From positions 1 through 14,458 of the forward strand of contig JAILIO010000286.1 of assembly GCA_024695225.1 (NCBI GenBank): DNA of 14,458 bases, in the 5' to 3' direction. The stretch comes from Lachnospiraceae bacterium (lineage in GTDB: Bacteria; Bacillota; Clostridia; Lachnospirales; Lachnospiraceae). Below are positions 1 through 7,170 of this stretch, in pieces. Both the position numbers and the translations under genes were made by a program. The stretch's first letter is position 1. Each line of letters begins with the position of its first letter. The notes under the pieces were generated by a model. That model saw only the letters and a program-made list of their open reading frames with translations, was not told the DNA's origin and did no database searches.

Positions 1-6
1 AAGGAC

Positions 7-1038
7 ATGGATCTGAGATCTTTAAAAAAAGAGGAACTCAGAGAGATGATAATGGCCGCCGGTTTTGAGGGATACCGGGCGGATCAGATATACGGATGGA
101 TACACGAAAAATATGTGCCTGACATGTCTGCCATGGGCAATGTGCCGGGAAAACTAAAGGCAGCGCTGTCTGAAAAGTATCATCTGTCTCCGGCAAAGGT
201 TGTGGAGACCAGAAAGTCCCGGGAGGACGGCACGGTTAAAAAACTGCTCTCATTTCCCGGGGATGCATATGTCGAGACTGTCTTTATGAGATATTCCTAC
301 GGCGCATCCGTTTGTGTATCCTCGCAGGTGGGCTGCAGGATGGGATGTGTGTTCTGCGCATCCCAGATGAACGGATACTTAAGGGATCTGACCCCGGGGG
401 AAATGCTTGAAGAGATATATTCTTTTTCCAGAGAGACCGGGGAAAGGATATCCCATGTGGTGGTAATGGGCACGGGGGAACCCATGGACAATCTGGACAA
501 TGTCATGGCTTTTCTGGAGATACTGTCCTCTGAGGATGGTACAAATATGAGCAGGAGGGACATGACCGTGTCCACCTGCGGTGTGGTCCCGGGGATCAGG
601 AGACTTGCAGGTTCGGGGCTTAAAGTCACTCTGGCAGTTTCCCTGCATGCCCCCACGGACAAAAAAAGGGTGCAGATCATGCCTTCTGCCCGGAAATACA
701 GCATAGCTGAGATATCGGAGGCATGTATTTATTATCGGGAGCAGACAGGCAGGAGGGTGACACTGGAGTACAGCCTGGCAGCAGGTTTCAACGATTCCAT
801 GAAGGATGCGGATGATCTGGCGGCTTTGGCTTCAGACATGAGGGCCCATGTAAATCTGATACGTATGAACCCTGTTTCCGGGTCGCCTTTAAGGGAGCCG
901 GATCCGGGAAGAGTGCAGGCCTTCAGAAACAGACTTGAAAAAAAAGGGATTTCTGTTACTATTAGGAGAGAACTGGGCAGGGATATACAGGGGTCCTGCG
1001 GGCAGTTAAGACGTTACATGCTGGAGGGATCCATTTGA
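7..1038 (+). CDS. rlmN: 23S rRNA (adenine-2503-C2)/tRNA A37 methyltransferase RlmN
   Basis: This is a radical-SAM enzyme of 343 residues. The family methylates C2 of A2503 in the peptidyl-transferase loop of 23S rRNA and of A37 in some tRNAs, which tunes decoding accuracy. The sequence shows the radical-SAM cluster motif CxxxCxxC at Cys110, Cys114 and Cys117. Cys103 sits seven residues before it and Cys331 lies in a GSCGQL context near the C-terminus; these match the two mechanistic cysteines of the family (Cys118 and Cys355 in E. coli). A GTGEP SAM-binding stretch is also present. Length and N-terminus are normal for RlmN. The start has an AAGG just upstream, but the window begins only six bases before it, so the full ribosome binding site and promoter are not visible. 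The 3' end overlaps the phosphatase gene by four bases. A Cfr-type resistance enzyme is less likely because housekeeping neighbours follow. Confidence 0.96.
   Translation: MDLRSLKKEELREMIMAAGFEGYRADQIYGWIHEKYVPDMSAMGNVPGKLKAALSEKYHLSPAKVVETRKSREDGTVKKLLSFPGDAYVETVFMRYSYGASVCVSSQVGCRMGCVFCASQMNGYLRDLTPGEMLEEIYSFSRETGERISHVVVMGTGEPMDNLDNVMAFLEILSSEDGTNMSRRDMTVSTCGVVPGIRRLAGSGLKVTLAVSLHAPTDKKRVQIMPSARKYSIAEISEACIYYREQTGRRVTLEYSLAAGFNDSMKDADDLAALASDMRAHVNLIRMNPVSGSPLREPDPGRVQAFRNRLEKKGISVTIRRELGRDIQGSCGQLRRYMLEGSI
1023..1029 (+). promoter_or_regulatory. Ribosome binding site deciding the TTG start of prpC
   Basis: A GGAGGGA stretch inside the last codons of rlmN lies about five bases before a TTG at 1035. 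The TTGA overlap (1035-1038) contains both the start of the phosphatase and the TGA stop of rlmN. This supports translational coupling and the rare TTG start; no ATG in a sensible position precedes the conserved N-terminus. Confidence 0.75.
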
Positions 1039-1766
1039 TAAGATCGTCTGCCATAACGGACATCGGTTTAAGAAGATATAATAATCAGGATTTTGTATAC
1101 GCAAGCAATCTCGGTGTGGGCAGGCTGGACAGTCTGTTTATAGTTGCTGACGGCATGGGCGGCCACAACGGCGGGGGCACTGCTTCCGACCTTGCGGTGG
1201 AGACTATGCTTTCACGCATAAGAGAGAGCGTTTATGAAGGGATGCGCAGTATCCTTCTGGATGCTGTAGAGGAAGCTAACCGGGTGATCCATTATCTTTC
1301 CGTGAGCAATGATGAGCTCAAGGGGATGGGAACCACTATTGTTTGCTGTGCCATATCCGGCTCTGACATGGAAGTGGTAAATGTGGGCGACAGCAGGCTC
1401 TATGTGTGTAACGACAGGCTCACCCAGATAACTGTGGACCATTCTCTGGTGGAGGAGATGGTCAGGGCCGGTGAGATCAGCCGCAGGGAAGCCAGGAATC
1501 ATCCCGACAAAAATATAATTACCAGGGCAGTCGGCGTCAAGGAAGAAGTGAATGCCGACTGCTTTCATGTGCGTCTTGAGAGAGGGGATATGGTCCTTCT
1601 CTGCAGTGACGGACTCACGAATATGACTGACAACAGGATGATAGGGCAGATACTGGACAGCTCGCTTCCCGTTGAAGAAAAGGCAAGACAGTTGGTTGAA
1701 AGTGCAAATAAGGGCGGAGGCAGGGATAATATCTCCGTGATAGTTATAGATCCCTTTGCAGCGTGA
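1035..1766 (+). CDS. prpC: PP2C-family Ser/Thr protein phosphatase (PrpC/Stp)
   Basis: This is a metal-dependent PP2C (PPM) phosphatase of 243 residues, the usual size for bacterial stand-alone enzymes. It removes phosphate from Ser/Thr targets of the adjacent PASTA kinase and from the kinase itself. Visible motifs in order are NNQD (Asp19), VADGMGG (Asp39, Gly40, metal ligands), GMGTT, VGDSR, a SDGL motif (Asp192) and GGRDNIS (Asp231). All metal-binding aspartates appear intact and there is no membrane segment, so it should be cytosolic. The gene starts with TTG overlapping the rlmN stop, and its own stop touches the kinase reading frame. Pairing of phosphatase and kinase genes is the standard arrangement in Firmicutes, so the assignment is secure. 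Confidence 0.95.
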   Translation: MIRSSAITDIGLRRYNNQDFVYASNLGVGRLDSLFIVADGMGGHNGGGTASDLAVETMLSRIRESVYEGMRSILLDAVEEANRVIHYLSVSNDELKGMGTTIVCCAISGSDMEVVNVGDSRLYVCNDRLTQITVDHSLVEEMVRAGEISRREARNHPDKNIITRAVGVKEEVNADCFHVRLERGDMVLLCSDGLTNMTDNRMIGQILDSSLPVEEKARQLVESANKGGGRDNISVIVIDPFAA

Positions 1767-1792
1767 TACAGGGATATCAGGGAAATAAACAT

Positions 1793-4003
1793 ATGATAAA
1801 AATCGGCGTGAGTATAGCTGATCGGTACGAGATACTGGAAAAGATCGGCACTGGCGGAATGTCAGATGTGTATAAGGCAAAAGACAGGAAACTGGGCAGA
1901 AATGTGGCGGTGAAGATCCTCAAGCAGGAGTTCGCTGAGAACGTGAATTTTGTGTCCAAATTCAGGGCGGAGGCCCAGGCTGCCGCAGGACTTATGCACC
2001 CCAATATCGTAAATGTTTACGATGTGGGAAATGAGAACGGTGTGTCTTTCATTGTCATGGAATTGGTGGAAGGCATCACTCTTAAAAAATATATCGAAAA
2101 GAAATCCCGCCTGTCCGTCAAGGAAGCGGTGAGCATAGCTATCCAGGTTTCCATGGGCATAGAGTCAGCTCACAACGCCCATATCATACACAGGGATATA
2201 AAACCCCAGAACATCATTATTTCCAAGGATGGCAAGGTGAAGGTCACAGACTTCGGTATAGCAAAGGCCGCCACCAGCAACACCATTTCTTCAAACGTGA
2301 TGGGTTCCGTTCACTACACTTCGCCGGAGCAGGCCCGGGGCGGGTATTCCGATGAACGCAGTGACATTTATTCCCTGGGCATAACCATGTATGAAATGCT
2401 GACGGGCAAGGTGCCCTTTAACGGTGATACCACCGTTGCCATAGCCATAAAACACATCCAGGAACCCATGCCTTCTCTCAGCGACAATATAAGCAATGTG
2501 CCCGTTTCCGTGGAGCGGATAGTGGACAAATGCTGCCAGAAGAGCCCGGACAGGCGCTACCAGAACATGGGAGAACTGATCGCAGACCTGAAACAGAGCC
2601 TGATTAATCCGGATGATGATTTTGTGAAGGACGTGGGGACCGATGAAGATGCAGCCACCAGAGATCTCACCGAGGGAGATCTTGAGGATATCCGGCGAAG
2701 GTCCAGGGATTACGATGAAGACGACGGTGCTTACGACCGTGATTATGACGGGGGTTACGGCGGTTACAGGGATGGCTATAACGACAGAAATTATCCCCCT
2801 GTGAACCGTGATTACGATGACGACGACAGAGGGTATTACGGCAGGGCGCCCAGGAGAAATGGCAGATCCGGGAGGGACTCCAGGGATGACCGGGATCAGA
2901 AGAGCGAGAGGATGAAGACCATTGTGGCCATACTTTCCGCAATTATCCTCGGGATAGTGGTTCTGGTCATAGCTGCAAACGCCTTCGGATTCATCGGGGA
3001 AAAGCAGGAAGCCCAGGTGATGGTGGAGATGCCAAATGTCATAGGCGGCAATGTTGACGATGTGAAAGAGGCTCTTTTGAGCATCAATCTGACGCCGGTC
3101 ATAAAGGAGTATGAAACCAGTGATAAGGCTGAAGGCACAGTGCTCTCGGCTTCTGTGGAGGCGGGGACTTTGGTGGAGCCGGGGACAGAGATCGAACTGA
3201 CTGTCAGTAAGGCCAAAGATCAGGGAATAGAGCTTCCCGATGTCACCGGGCTCACTCAGGCTGAAGCCAGGGCCACTCTTGAAGAACTTGGATTTGAAGT
3301 GACAGTCACCACTCAGACGGATGCGGCTGTGAAGGAGAATTATGTGATATCCCAGATGCCTTCTGCGGGAATCAAGAATCCTGCGGGAAGCGTCATCACC
3401 ATTTATGTCAGTTCAGGGGCGGGGGAGACCGAGACTCCCACGGTGGCCGTTGCTTCCACCACACCTCCTGTCGTTGAGGCAAAAGTGGTGGTGCCTGACA
3501 CCATAGGACTTGTGGAGACGGATGCCATAATCAGGCTCACCGAAGCAGGTCTCACCGTCGGAGCATCCACCTATGAATACAGCGATACTGTGGCTGTGGG
3601 CGTTGTGATGAAGCAAAGCTACAACGTGGGGGTAGAGGGCGAAAAGAAAACCGTGGTTTCACTCACGGTCAGCAACGGTCATGAACAGGAATATTACAGC
3701 TATGCGGACCAGAGTATAGAAGCCCCAAGTTCCGATGAGGGCTATACCGAGGGCACTGATGTGAATATCGTGCTCACATCTGACGATGGAACACAGCTTT
3801 TATCAACTACAGTAAATGAATTTCCTTACAAGACCGGAAACATCACCGGCATAAGTTCATCCACCGGTACCCTTACGCTGACCTTCAAAGTAAAAGAAGC
3901 TGATGTGACCACAACGGATGAGGCCGGAAATGTAAATGTGATAGAGGGACAGACATCTGAAAAGACAGTGTCCAGAAGTGTCACTTTTACCCCACAGTCC
4001 TGA
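1793..4003 (+). CDS. prkC: PASTA-domain Ser/Thr protein kinase PrkC (StkP/PknB family)
   Basis: This is a single-pass membrane Ser/Thr kinase of 736 residues that senses muropeptides or lipid II outside the cell and phosphorylates cytosolic proteins. The kinase domain (about 10-275) has the glycine loop GTGGMSDVY (19-27), Lys41, catalytic HRDIKPQN (Asp135), DFG (153-155) and SPEQ with a Ser/Thr-rich activation loop. A disordered linker very rich in Tyr, Asp, Arg and Gly spans about 300-373, followed by a membrane segment at about 374-400. Three PASTA domains follow at about 411-478, 479-546 and 565-632, each opening with a (V/L)PD/N-x-x-G pattern, and then a C-terminal extracellular extension of about 100 residues. 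I chose ATG 1793, with AGGGA upstream, because family N-termini begin just before the DRYEI motif. A GTG at 1763 overlapping the prpC stop would add ten residues but lacks a ribosome binding site. Confidence 0.95.
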   Translation: MIKIGVSIADRYEILEKIGTGGMSDVYKAKDRKLGRNVAVKILKQEFAENVNFVSKFRAEAQAAAGLMHPNIVNVYDVGNENGVSFIVMELVEGITLKKYIEKKSRLSVKEAVSIAIQVSMGIESAHNAHIIHRDIKPQNIIISKDGKVKVTDFGIAKAATSNTISSNVMGSVHYTSPEQARGGYSDERSDIYSLGITMYEMLTGKVPFNGDTTVAIAIKHIQEPMPSLSDNISNVPVSVERIVDKCCQKSPDRRYQNMGELIADLKQSLINPDDDFVKDVGTDEDAATRDLTEGDLEDIRRRSRDYDEDDGAYDRDYDGGYGGYRDGYNDRNYPPVNRDYDDDDRGYYGRAPRRNGRSGRDSRDDRDQKSERMKTIVAILSAIILGIVVLVIAANAFGFIGEKQEAQVMVEMPNVIGGNVDDVKEALLSINLTPVIKEYETSDKAEGTVLSASVEAGTLVEPGTEIELTVSKAKDQGIELPDVTGLTQAEARATLEELGFEVTVTTQTDAAVKENYVISQMPSAGIKNPAGSVITIYVSSGAGETETPTVAVASTTPPVVEAKVVVPDTIGLVETDAIIRLTEAGLTVGASTYEYSDTVAVGVVMKQSYNVGVEGEKKTVVSLTVSNGHEQEYYSYADQSIEAPSSDEGYTEGTDVNIVLTSDDGTQLLSTTVNEFPYKTGNITGISSSTGTLTLTFKVKEADVTTTDEAGNVNVIEGQTSEKTVSRSVTFTPQS

Positions 4004-4009
4004 GTCTGT

Positions 4010-4927
4010 ATGAAGGGCAGGATATTAAAGGGGATCGGCGGTTTCTACTATGTGCATGCCGAGGATGGAAAAGTCTATGAATGCAGGGCAAGAGGACTGT
4101 TCAGAAAGGACGGGATCAAACCTCTCACAGGCGATGAAGTCACCATGGAGTGTGTGCAGGACAATGAAAAGGATGCCGGAAACATCATTTCCCTTCTGCC
4201 CAGGCGCAATGAACTGATCAGACCGGCAGCCGCCAATGTGGATCAGGCTGTGATCATTTTTTCTCTCGGATATCCTGAGCCGGATCTCACACTGCTAGAC
4301 AAGTTTCTGATACTCATGGGCACGGAAGATGTACAGTGCGTCATAGCTTTTAACAAAAACGATATGTCATCAAAAGAACAGAATAACGCGCTCAAGACCG
4401 CCTATGAAAGATCCGGGTGCAGGGTTCTCTTCATGAGTGCGAGGACAGGGGAAGGGCTTGAGGGGTTCAGAAACTGCCTTGAAAAGAAAACCTCGGTGCT
4501 TGCAGGACCATCCGGTGTAGGTAAATCCTCCATAGTGAACCGGCTTTGGCCGGCGGCAAATATGGAGACCGGGGAACTGTCAAGGAAGACCGGGAGAGGG
4601 AAAAATACCACCAGACATACGGAAGTGTTTGCCCTGGGAAATGATACATATATATTGGATACGCCCGGGTTTACCTCTCTTTCAGTGGATTTCCTGGAAC
4701 CCGGGGAGCTGAGGCTTTATTATCCCGAATTTATGCCCTTTATGGGGGAATGCCGTTTCAGAGGCTGTACCCATGTGACGGAGCCCGGATGCAGGGTAAG
4801 GCAGGCTGTGGAGGAAAGGGAAGTACATCCTGCAAGATACGAGAGTTATGTGTCTATTTACAGAGATCTGGATTCCGAAGAGTCCAGAAGGAAAAGGGAC
4901 AGGATCAAAAGATCACATCAGTCCTGA
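4010..4927 (+). CDS. rsgA: Ribosome small-subunit-dependent GTPase RsgA (YjeQ/CpgA)
   Basis: This is a circularly permuted GTPase of 305 residues that checks and releases factors during late 30S maturation. An N-terminal OB-fold-like region (about 1-65) precedes the GTPase domain, whose motifs occur in permuted order: NKND (115-118, G4), SART (G5 region), the P-loop GPSGVGKSS (166-174, G1) and DTPGF (217-221, G3). The C-terminal zinc site is visible as Cys248, Cys253, His255 and Cys261. Length is normal for the family. The start lies six bases after the kinase stop with no convincing Shine-Dalgarno sequence, so translation probably depends on ribosomes finishing prkC. The position next to prkC and prpC matches other Firmicutes, where RsgA/CpgA is a known PrkC substrate, which gives the neighbourhood a functional logic. 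Confidence 0.96.
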   Translation: MKGRILKGIGGFYYVHAEDGKVYECRARGLFRKDGIKPLTGDEVTMECVQDNEKDAGNIISLLPRRNELIRPAAANVDQAVIIFSLGYPEPDLTLLDKFLILMGTEDVQCVIAFNKNDMSSKEQNNALKTAYERSGCRVLFMSARTGEGLEGFRNCLEKKTSVLAGPSGVGKSSIVNRLWPAANMETGELSRKTGRGKNTTRHTEVFALGNDTYILDTPGFTSLSVDFLEPGELRLYYPEFMPFMGECRFRGCTHVTEPGCRVRQAVEEREVHPARYESYVSIYRDLDSEESRRKRDRIKRSHQS

Positions 4928-4987
4928 AGATCTAAGGGGTCTTTAGGCGGCCGGGTGAAGGCAGTTGTCAGGTAGAAGGGAGATCAT

Positions 4988-5629
4988 ATGATCAAAACAG
5001 AGGAAATGAGTGTTTCAGGTTTCGATGAAGAAATAGACGGGGTGCTGAAAGAGGCAGAGTCATTTGCAAAGAATATGGAACTCTCTGACAGAGACAGTCT
5101 CAGGTTCCGGCTGCTGACAGAGGAGACCATGTCCGTGGTCCGCCAGATAACAGGGGATCATGTGATGACCCTTAAGTTTATAGGTGAAGGGAAAACATGC
5201 ACCATCCATCTGGAAATAAAAACAGCTGTGGACAGTTATGTCAGGGAAAACCTGCTGAGTGTATCTAAAAGCGGCAAAAATGAGGCTGCAAAAGGAGTCC
5301 TTGGAAAGATAAGGGATGTGGTTGAGAGCTTTATCGCTGCAAGAGAAGTTGATATGGCGTATCCTGCCCCCGACCGTACAGCGGATTTTATGATCATGGG
5401 CATGTCTTCCGGCATTCCTTCCGAGGTTGAATTTGGTATGCAGGATGCATATTACTGGACTCTGGACAATTACAGAAACAGCGTGGAAGAGGAAAAAAAC
5501 AAGGCCGAAGGGGAGACTGAAGACTGGGATGAGCTGGAGAAATCAGTTGTCGCAAATCTTGCCGGTGATGTCCGGATAGGGATACAGGGCGATCATGTGA
5601 CCGTTGATGTGATAAGGGATTTTGCATAG
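4988..5629 (+). CDS. Conserved hypothetical protein, possibly a degenerate GHKL/anti-sigma-type ATPase
   Basis: I do not firmly recognise this 213-residue soluble protein. It has no signal peptide or membrane segment. Residues 35-60 carry an LLTEETMSVVR helix that loosely resembles the N-box helix of histidine-kinase-like (GHKL) ATPases, but the Asn normally found there is missing. An LSVSKSGKNEAAKG stretch near residues 90-105 could be a glycine/serine loop. A short E/K-rich segment (about 160-178) separates the body from a C-terminal part ending DVRIGIQGDHVTVDVI, which looks like paired beta strands. My recollection is that similar clostridial proteins are labelled ATP-binding protein; this is inference. 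The start has GAAGGGAG five bases upstream. A 60-base gap separates it from rsgA and 29 bases from the next gene, so co-transcription is likely. Function unknown. Confidence 0.7.
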   Translation: MIKTEEMSVSGFDEEIDGVLKEAESFAKNMELSDRDSLRFRLLTEETMSVVRQITGDHVMTLKFIGEGKTCTIHLEIKTAVDSYVRENLLSVSKSGKNEAAKGVLGKIRDVVESFIAAREVDMAYPAPDRTADFMIMGMSSGIPSEVEFGMQDAYYWTLDNYRNSVEEEKNKAEGETEDWDELEKSVVANLAGDVRIGIQGDHVTVDVIRDFA

Positions 5630-5658
5630 AGTTTTTTTTCTAGCCTGGGGGAGATGCC

Positions 5659-7152
5659 ATGAGAGGAAAACAGACAGATCTTATTCGAAAAGAAGTCTCG
5701 AAATGCCTGCTTTGTCATAACGCAAAGTGCAGCCGGTTCTGTCACAGTGCAGATCCTGCCCGGATCATAAGGGCTCTGTATTTTTTGAATACCGATGCTG
5801 CGGCAGATATGATAAAGGAGATGCCGGAGGATGAGCAGTTGGAAGAGGCGTGTGCAGCCTGTCCGGGAAAGGTTGACATAAGATCGGTATTATCATGGCT
5901 TTTGGAATTGAAACCAAACCTTGAGGGTGTTTCAGGAGCTGACAATGTGGATCTTTCATGCGACATATGCGGAGTCCCCCTGGAAAATCCCTTTGTTTTG
6001 TCTTCGTCGGTTGTAGCCAGCAATTATGAGATGTGCAGCAGGGCTTTTGAAATGGGATGGGCCGGGGTGTGTTTCAAGACTATCTCTCTCATTGATATAC
6101 ACGAGGCATCCCCGAGATTTTCCGCTGTCAGATCCCCCTCCGGAAAGTGGTATGGCTTCAAAAACATCGAACAGCTGTCAGACCACAGTCTTGAGGAAAA
6201 TCTTGAGTGTTTCAGGCGCTTAAAGGAGAAATATCCTGAAAAGGTGATAATCGCTTCCATAATGGGGAGAAATGAAGAGGAGTGGGAGTACCTTTCCCGC
6301 AAGGTCACAGAGGCCGGCGCCGATGTGGTGGAGTGCAATTTCTCCTGTCCCAATATGGAGGCAAAAGGGACCGGGTCCGATGTGGGACAGGACCCCGAAA
6401 CTGTAAAAAGGTATTCGGAGGCTGCAAAGAGGGGCACTCATCTTCCGGTGCTCGCCAAGATGACACCGAATATCACGGACATGAGACTTCCTGCAAGAGC
6501 AGCGCTTGAGGGGGGAGCAGACGGGATAGCGGCCATCAATACCATAAAGTCCGTGACCGGAGTGAATATAGACACTTTGGTGCCGCAGCCTTCAGTCCGG
6601 GGGCGGTCTATGCTGGGGGGATATTCCGGCCCTGCGGTAAAACCCATCGCTCTCAGGTTTATATCCGAAATGGCCAAGGATGATGTCATAAAAGGTCATC
6701 ATTTAAGCGGTATGGGAGGAGTTGAGAACTGGCGGGATGCTTTGGAATTCATCCTGCTCGGGGCAGGCAGCATCCAGATCACCACCGCTGTCATGGAGTA
6801 CGGCTACAGGATAATAGATGATCTGACCCTTGGGCTCAGGATATATATGGCACAGAGGGACTACAGGAGGATCTCTGAATTTGTGGGGGCCGCCCTGGAC
6901 TCATTGGTTGAAAATGATGAGGTGGAGAGGGATACAGTTGTGTATCCCGTCATAAATGAAGAGTTGTGTAATGGCTGCGGCAGATGTTATATAAGCTGCA
7001 GGGATGGAGGGCATCAGGCTGTCATTTTCCATGAGGACACAGGGAAGGTCAGCATAAACGGTAAAAACTGCGTTGGTTGTCAGTTGTGCTCCCTTGTATG
7101 TCCGGCCCGGGCGATAACAGGTAGCAGGCGGGTCCCTTTGAGGAAGGGATGA
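5659..7152 (+). CDS. preA: PreA-type NAD-dependent dihydropyrimidine dehydrogenase subunit with extra N-terminal cysteine module
   Basis: This is an FMN- and Fe-S-binding flavoprotein of 497 residues. PreA, with its partner PreT, interconverts uracil or thymine and dihydropyrimidines using NAD(H). The TIM-barrel part (about 98-415) carries NFSCPN (Cys230), GSDVGQDPE, AKMTPNITDM, INTIKSVTG and SGYSGPAVKP, a run of motifs matching E. coli PreA as I recall it. Two 4Fe-4S motifs close the protein: Cys437, 440, 443, 447 and Cys471, 474, 477, 481. Unlike the roughly 411-residue E. coli subunit, it has about 95 extra N-terminal residues with Cys16, 19, 24 and 28 in the CX2CX4CX3C spacing of the PreT/mammalian DPD N-terminal cluster domain, plus Cys65/68 and Cys101/104. 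No PreT-like FAD/NAD gene is in the window. GGGGGAG lies upstream of the ATG. The substrate is uncertain; a dihydroorotate-dehydrogenase-like role is an alternative. Confidence 0.88.
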   Translation: MRGKQTDLIRKEVSKCLLCHNAKCSRFCHSADPARIIRALYFLNTDAAADMIKEMPEDEQLEEACAACPGKVDIRSVLSWLLELKPNLEGVSGADNVDLSCDICGVPLENPFVLSSSVVASNYEMCSRAFEMGWAGVCFKTISLIDIHEASPRFSAVRSPSGKWYGFKNIEQLSDHSLEENLECFRRLKEKYPEKVIIASIMGRNEEEWEYLSRKVTEAGADVVECNFSCPNMEAKGTGSDVGQDPETVKRYSEAAKRGTHLPVLAKMTPNITDMRLPARAALEGGADGIAAINTIKSVTGVNIDTLVPQPSVRGRSMLGGYSGPAVKPIALRFISEMAKDDVIKGHHLSGMGGVENWRDALEFILLGAGSIQITTAVMEYGYRIIDDLTLGLRIYMAQRDYRRISEFVGAALDSLVENDEVERDTVVYPVINEELCNGCGRCYISCRDGGHQAVIFHEDTGKVSINGKNCVGCQLCSLVCPARAITGSRRVPLRKG

Positions 7153-7170
7153 CATGTATCGGAGATTCAG

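Noticed and set aside
1763..1792. GTG start for prkC overlapping the prpC stop
   Set aside because: No Shine-Dalgarno sequence precedes it and the added residues are absent from typical PrkC N-termini; ATG 1793 fits better.
1212..1880. Long minus-strand open frame of 222 codons opposite prpC
   Set aside because: It lies fully opposite a well-supported phosphatase and kinase start, has no recognisable motif and a shadow-like composition.
5632..5639. Run of eight T residues after the 4988-5629 gene as a terminator
   Set aside because: No stable GC-rich stem precedes it, and the next gene follows after a few bases with its own ribosome binding site.
5959..6390. Loss of the mammalian DPD active-site cysteine in PreA (Val in GSDVGQ)
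   Set aside because: E. coli PreA, as I recall its sequence, also has GSDVGQ at this place, so it is not an anomaly of this protein.
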